From Longibacter sp051155795 (GTDB taxonomy: Bacteria > Bacteroidota > Rhodothermia > Rhodothermales > Salinibacteraceae): a stretch of 18,119 nt of DNA. The notes beneath the pieces were generated by a model. That model worked only from the letters and a program-made list of their open reading frames with translations. It did no database searches and was not told the DNA's origin. Position 1 is the stretch's first letter. Each line of letters opens with the position of its first letter. Made by a program: the position numbers and the translations under genes. The stretch spans positions 1 to 18,119 of the forward strand of contig NZ_DAXETW010000144.1 of NCBI RefSeq assembly GCF_051155795.1, written 5' to 3'. This document shows, piece after piece, positions 14,737 through 18,119 of this stretch.

Positions 14737-15686
14737 CGCCTTCGCACGATCTGCCTGGCGACGACGCGCCGGTTTTTCTGGTCGGCTGCGACCGATCCGG
14801 GACAACGCTGCTCCGGCAGATGCTGATGCAGTCGCCGGATCTGCACCTGTTTCACGAAACGGGCTTCGTGCCGGTGCTCGCCGAGCGCGCACGGGAGTAC
14901 GGCTCGTTCGATACAGCCAGACAACGATGGTCTTTTCTCAGGGATATTCAGCGCTTTCCGGCTACAACGAAAACGACGGGATGGACACCGTTTTCCGTAG
15001 ACATTGAAGTCGTCGAAGCGGCGCTGAAGGAAGCGGCACCGGTTACCTACACCGAGGCCTGTCGGCTCCTGTACAGAACGGCGGCCGATGCACTGGACGC
15101 GCCGCGCTGGGGCGATAAGACGCCGGCCTACGTCCACCACCTCCCGCGGCTTGGGGAGATGTTTCCGGAGGCTATCTTCGTTCATATCATCCGAGACGGC
15201 CGAGACGTCGCCCGTAGCCTGGTGGCCGCAGGGTGGCATGCGACCGTGAGGGAGGCGGCGAAGCGATGGCGGGATGCCGTTTCCGCTGCCCGACAAGCCG
15301 GCGCGGCGGGCCTGCATGGTCGATACGTTGAGCTCGCCTTCGAGGACCTTGTTACAAAACCCGGAGCGACGCTGGAGAGGATATGCCGTGAGACCCACGT
15401 CGACGATCGTGCCGCCATGTTGGATTTCCAAGAGGCAGACCAAACTGACCTTCCGGATGGCCACGCCGACCTGTACGCGAACACCCGTCGCCCGGTGGAT
15501 GCAACCCGTGCGCAGTCCTGGCGTCGTGAAGCTGCGCGGACGGACATCGCAGACGTTGAAGAAATCGCTGGAGACGTGCTGCAGGCCCTTGGCTACGAAC
15601 TCACCGGGTACCGCGTCCCTCCGCATCGGCGAATCGCCCGGTCGATGGTCGAGGCGGCTCGCCCCGTCGTCCGGCGGTTTCTGTAA
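14733..15686 (+). CDS. PAPS-dependent sulfotransferase (Sulfotransfer_3-like)
   Basis: The product is 317 residues. It carries both PAPS-binding signatures: the 5'-phosphosulfate loop VFLVGCDRSGTTLLRQMLMQSP (G18-T25) near the N-terminus and the 3'-phosphate motif IIRDGRDVARSLVAAGW (R154, S162) in mid-protein. RWGDKTPAYVHHLPRLGEMFPEAIFVHIIRDGRD is typical of the heparan/tyrosylprotein-type Sulfotransfer_3 family. A later YVELAFEDLVTKPGATLERIC segment is also conserved in that family. It transfers sulfate from PAPS to a hydroxyl or amine of an acceptor. PAPS is made by cysD/cysNC in the same gene run, so the glycan of this locus is the likely acceptor. The ATG at 14733 overlaps the flippase stop; the frame runs open further upstream only as an antisense-free overlap with flippase coding sequence. 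There is no signal peptide, so it should act in the cytosol, before export. Confidence 0.92.
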   Translation: MTPSHDLPGDDAPVFLVGCDRSGTTLLRQMLMQSPDLHLFHETGFVPVLAERAREYGSFDTARQRWSFLRDIQRFPATTKTTGWTPFSVDIEVVEAALKEAAPVTYTEACRLLYRTAADALDAPRWGDKTPAYVHHLPRLGEMFPEAIFVHIIRDGRDVARSLVAAGWHATVREAAKRWRDAVSAARQAGAAGLHGRYVELAFEDLVTKPGATLERICRETHVDDRAAMLDFQEADQTDLPDGHADLYANTRRPVDATRAQSWRREAARTDIADVEEIAGDVLQALGYELTGYRVPPHRRIARSMVEAARPVVRRFL

Positions 15687-15778
15687 GCCGGTCGTCCCGT
15701 CCTCGGACCATCCGGCGGGTGCGGTCGTTCTGCACGCTCAATCTCGCCCCCTTGAATCCTTGCCTCCGAACGTACGTG

Positions 15779-16339
15779 ATGAACGTTGAGACGACCGCCC
15801 TTCCCGGTGTCCTCCGGATCCAAACCGATATCTACGAGGACGACCGCGGCGGATTTATGGAAACGTTTCACGCAGATCGGTATGCGGAGATGGGCATCGA
15901 CGTGACGTTCGTTCAGGACAACGTGTCGCGGTCGGAAACAGGCGTCTTGCGGGGGCTTCATCTTCAGCATCCTCATCCACAGGGGAAGCTCGTTTACGTA
16001 CTTTCGGGAACGGTGTACGACGTCGTCGTAGATGTGCGGCCTAACTCCGATACTTTCGGTGAGTGGATCGGCACGACCCTGCAGGCGTGGTCCCACCAGT
16101 TGTTCGTGCCAGAGGGGTTCGCGCATGGCTTTGTGGTGACGGACGGGCCCGCCACGTTCGCGTACAAGTGTACGGATGTCTACGCGCCGGAGGCAGAGTT
16201 GACGATCCACTGGAATGATCCCGATCTCGGCATCGACTGGCCGGTCGATGATCCCGTCGTCTCGGAGAAAGATGCGGCCGCGCCTCGCCTTCGCGACGTC
16301 GACCGGGACCGGCTTCCTCGCGTCCGTTCAATCGTGTAG
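15779..16339 (+). CDS. rmlC: dTDP-4-dehydrorhamnose 3,5-epimerase
   Basis: The product is 186 residues, the normal RmlC length. It epimerises C3 and C5 of dTDP-4-keto-6-deoxyglucose. The cupin-fold motifs are all present: DDRGGFMETFHADRYAEMGIDVTFVQDNVSRSETGVLRGLHLQ with the catalytic base H61, QGKLVYVLSGTVYDVVVDVRPNSDTFGEW, LFVPEGFAHGFVV and TFAYKCTDVYAPEAELTIHWNDPDLGIDWP. ATG 15779 was chosen because conserved sequence starts with ALPGVLRIQTDIYEDDRGG; a GTG sits directly before it, and the frame extends 20 codons further upstream without conservation. It is followed by rmlD and rmlA in the order C-D-A, with rmlB set apart about 5 kb upstream. Confidence 0.97.
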   Translation: MNVETTALPGVLRIQTDIYEDDRGGFMETFHADRYAEMGIDVTFVQDNVSRSETGVLRGLHLQHPHPQGKLVYVLSGTVYDVVVDVRPNSDTFGEWIGTTLQAWSHQLFVPEGFAHGFVVTDGPATFAYKCTDVYAPEAELTIHWNDPDLGIDWPVDDPVVSEKDAAAPRLRDVDRDRLPRVRSIV

Positions 16340-16392
16340 TCCGAACGCCTCCATCGGCGATCGTTGTCAATTTTCGCTCCATCCCAATTCCT

Positions 16393-17277
16393 GTGACCTC
16401 GTCCACGATCTTGCTATTTGGCGGAACCGGACAACTGGGCCGAATCCTCACGTCTACGTTGGCGGAGGTCGGCACCGTTACGGTCCCTGACCGATCCGAC
16501 GCAGACTTCACGCGTCCGGAGTCGCTTCGCACCGTGGTTCGAGAGGCCCAGCCGTGGATGATCGTAAACGCCGCGGCATATACAGACGTAGACGGCGCGG
16601 AATCTGACGAACAGACGGCACACCTCGTAAATGCCGTGGCGCCCGGTGTGCTGGCCGAAGAGGCGGCGCGCGTCGGGGCGGGCATGGTCCATTTCTCGAC
16701 GGACTACGTCTTCGACGGACGCGCCGACCGCCCGTACACGGAGGAGTCGCAGACGGCACCGGCCTCCGTCTACGGAAGAACCAAGCTGGAAGGAGAGCAG
16801 CGCGTCCAATCGGCGTCGGCACCGACGTGGATTCTTCGGACGAGCTGGCTGTACAGTCCTACAGGTAAGAACTTCCTGCGGACGATGCTTCGTCTCGGGC
16901 GGGAGCGGGAGCAGGTCCAGGTGGTAGACGATCAGTTTGGATGTCCGACATCCGCCCTCTGGCTTGCCGAGGCGACGCGCGACGTTCTTCGAACGGCCGC
17001 TCAGAGCGAGCGCTACGAGGATACATCGGGACTCTACCACGCCGTATCCCGCGGGCAGACGAGCTGGTACGGGTTCGCCCGGGCCATCTTTCGCGTGTTC
17101 GATGTAGACGTTGAGATCGAGCCGGTCGACACGTCGGCGTTTCCCCGACCTGCACCACGCCCGGCGTACAGCGTGCTCGACCCCTCGAAGCTCACGCAGA
17201 CGTTCGGTCTCCGGCCGCCGTCATGGAGCCGTCAACTGTCCGATGTTCGAAAACCGCTCCTGCAGGCCGATCGCTAA
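16393..17277 (+). CDS. rmlD: dTDP-4-dehydrorhamnose reductase
   Basis: The product is 294 residues, the usual size for RmlD. It reduces dTDP-4-dehydrorhamnose to dTDP-L-rhamnose with NAD(P)H. ILLFGGTGQLGRIL holds the nucleotide-binding GGTGQLG (residues 10-16). It is followed by IVNAAAYTDVDGAESDEQTAHLVNAVAPGVLAEEAARVGAGMVHFSTDYVFDG. The catalytic Y127 and K131 are in SVYGRTKLEGEQ, then comes LRTSWLYSPTGKNFLRTMLRLG. These are hallmark RmlD blocks. It starts with GTG at 16393, just upstream of the conserved N-terminus; no ATG in frame fits better. It lies 53 bases after rmlC and 66 bases before rmlA. Confidence 0.96.
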   Translation: MTSSTILLFGGTGQLGRILTSTLAEVGTVTVPDRSDADFTRPESLRTVVREAQPWMIVNAAAYTDVDGAESDEQTAHLVNAVAPGVLAEEAARVGAGMVHFSTDYVFDGRADRPYTEESQTAPASVYGRTKLEGEQRVQSASAPTWILRTSWLYSPTGKNFLRTMLRLGREREQVQVVDDQFGCPTSALWLAEATRDVLRTAAQSERYEDTSGLYHAVSRGQTSWYGFARAIFRVFDVDVEIEPVDTSAFPRPAPRPAYSVLDPSKLTQTFGLRPPSWSRQLSDVRKPLLQADR

Positions 17278-17343
17278 TGCAAGCGCCGTGAGCACGCGCG
17301 GCTTCATCGTACACGTCTCTCTACGGATTCAGAGCATTTGTTC

Positions 17344-18119
17344 ATGGCTCGAAAGGGAATTGTCCTCGCCGGAGGTGCCGGCACGCGTCTGTATCCCGCC
17401 ACCCAGGCGGTCAGCAAGCAGCTTTTGCCGGTGTACGACAAGCCGATGGTCTACTACCCGCTTTCGACGCTCATGCTGGCGGGGATTCGGGACGTCCTGC
17501 TGATCTCGACTCCGCGGGATACGTCTCGATTCGAGGGACTGCTCGGGGATGGGAGCCAGTGGGGCATGAATCTCACCTATGCCGTGCAGGACGAACCGCG
17601 CGGCATCGCTGAGGCGTTTCTGCTGGGTGCCGACTTCATCGGGGAGGACTCGGTGGCGTTGATTCTCGGGGATAATTTGTTTTACGGGAGCGGTCTGCAG
17701 GACCTCCTCCAGGATGCGGCTCGCCCCGAGGATGGCGCAACCGTTTTCGCCTACTACGTGCAGAACCCGGAGCGCTACGGTGTCGTCGACTTTGACGAAA
17801 ACGGCAAGGCCACGAGCATTCAGGAAAAGCCGGACAACCCCGCGTCGAAGTACGCCGTGACGGGTTTATATTTCTACGATAACGAGGTGGTTGATATCGC
17901 ACGTTCGCTGACACCCTCCGCTCGCGGAGAGCTTGAAATCACGGATGTGAACGCCCGGTATCTTTCGGAGGAGACGTTGAGCGTCAAAACGATGGGACGC
18001 GGGTTTGCCTGGCTCGACACGGGAACGCACGCATCGCTTCTTCAGGCGTCGAACTTTGTGCAGACGATCGAGGCGCGGCAGGGGCTGAAGGTTAGCTGTC
18101 CGGAAGAGATCGCCTGGCG
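17344..18119 (+). CDS. rmlA: Glucose-1-phosphate thymidylyltransferase (3' end beyond window)
   Basis: The frame is open from the ATG at 17344 to the window edge, giving 258 residues of an expected roughly 290. RmlA joins glucose-1-phosphate and dTTP to dTDP-glucose, the first step of the dTDP-rhamnose path. It has MARKGIVLAGGAGTRLYPAT with the nucleotidyltransferase signature GGAGTRLxP (10-18), SKQLLPVYDKPMVYYPLSTLMLAGIRD with the conserved lysine K25, and LILGDNLFYGSGL with the metal-binding D110. Later blocks are YYVQNPERYGVVDFDENGKATSIQEKP, TGLYFYDN and GELEITDVNARYL, followed by GRGFAWLDTGTHASLLQASNFV. It completes the rmlABCD set, so dTDP-L-rhamnose can be made from genes in this window alone. 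The missing part is the short C-terminal helical end. Confidence 0.96.
   Translation, partial: MARKGIVLAGGAGTRLYPATQAVSKQLLPVYDKPMVYYPLSTLMLAGIRDVLLISTPRDTSRFEGLLGDGSQWGMNLTYAVQDEPRGIAEAFLLGADFIGEDSVALILGDNLFYGSGLQDLLQDAARPEDGATVFAYYVQNPERYGVVDFDENGKATSIQEKPDNPASKYAVTGLYFYDNEVVDIARSLTPSARGELEITDVNARYLSEETLSVKTMGRGFAWLDTGTHASLLQASNFVQTIEARQGLKVSCPEEIAW

Noticed and set aside
1..18119. Defence system, CRISPR array, prophage or transposon
   Set aside because: No repeat-spacer pattern, nuclease, integrase, transposase or phage structural gene was seen; all genes fit surface glycan synthesis.

Overview
The window lies inside a large cell-surface polysaccharide locus of a GC-rich bacterium. Almost every gene is recognisable: nucleotide-sugar synthesis, glycosyl transfer, lipid-linked initiation, flipping and sulfation. 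Proteins are rich in Asp/Glu, start codons include GTG and probably TTG, and Shine-Dalgarno sequences are mostly absent. Together with the gene types, this suggests a (possibly halophilic) member of the Bacteroidota/Rhodothermota side of the tree, such as a Salinibacter relative. That placement is an impression and was not tested by search.

Layout. The left part (1-3634) reads leftward as a probable operon. In order of transcription it holds a DegT/DnrJ-type sugar aminotransferase, a short PglC/WcaJ_C-type phosphoglycosyl transferase, a FemAB-like GNAT acyltransferase and a GT4 glycosyltransferase cut by the window edge. This is the gene content of a module that makes an amino sugar and starts a lipid-linked glycan. 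A gene-free divergent region (3635-4308) separates it from the rightward genes. These begin with UDP-glucose dehydrogenase and UDP-glucuronate decarboxylase (UDP-Glc to UDP-GlcA to UDP-Xyl). They continue with cysD and a fused cysNC (sulfate to APS to PAPS), rmlB, a GT2 and a GT4 glycosyltransferase, a Wzx-type flippase, a PAPS-dependent sulfotransferase, rmlC, rmlD and rmlA. The last gene runs off the right edge.

How it works together (inference). The locus supplies dTDP-L-rhamnose (complete rmlABCD), UDP-glucuronate/UDP-xylose and probably an amino sugar. Glycosyltransferases assemble these on a lipid carrier primed by the phosphoglycosyl transferase, and the flippase exports the product. 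The most notable point is a self-contained sulfation branch: PAPS synthesis (cysD + cysNC) and a sulfotransferase sit in the same gene run, with no sulfate-reduction genes in view. This predicts a sulfated, rhamnose- and xylose/glucuronate-containing exopolysaccharide, capsule or O-antigen. No Wzy polymerase, Wza/Wzc export machinery or ABC exporter is visible in the window.

Non-coding structure includes a degenerate 7-bp-periodic inverted repeat between cysD and cysNC and three GC-rich hairpins in intergenic gaps. No tRNA, rRNA, CRISPR array, insertion sequence or defence system was seen.
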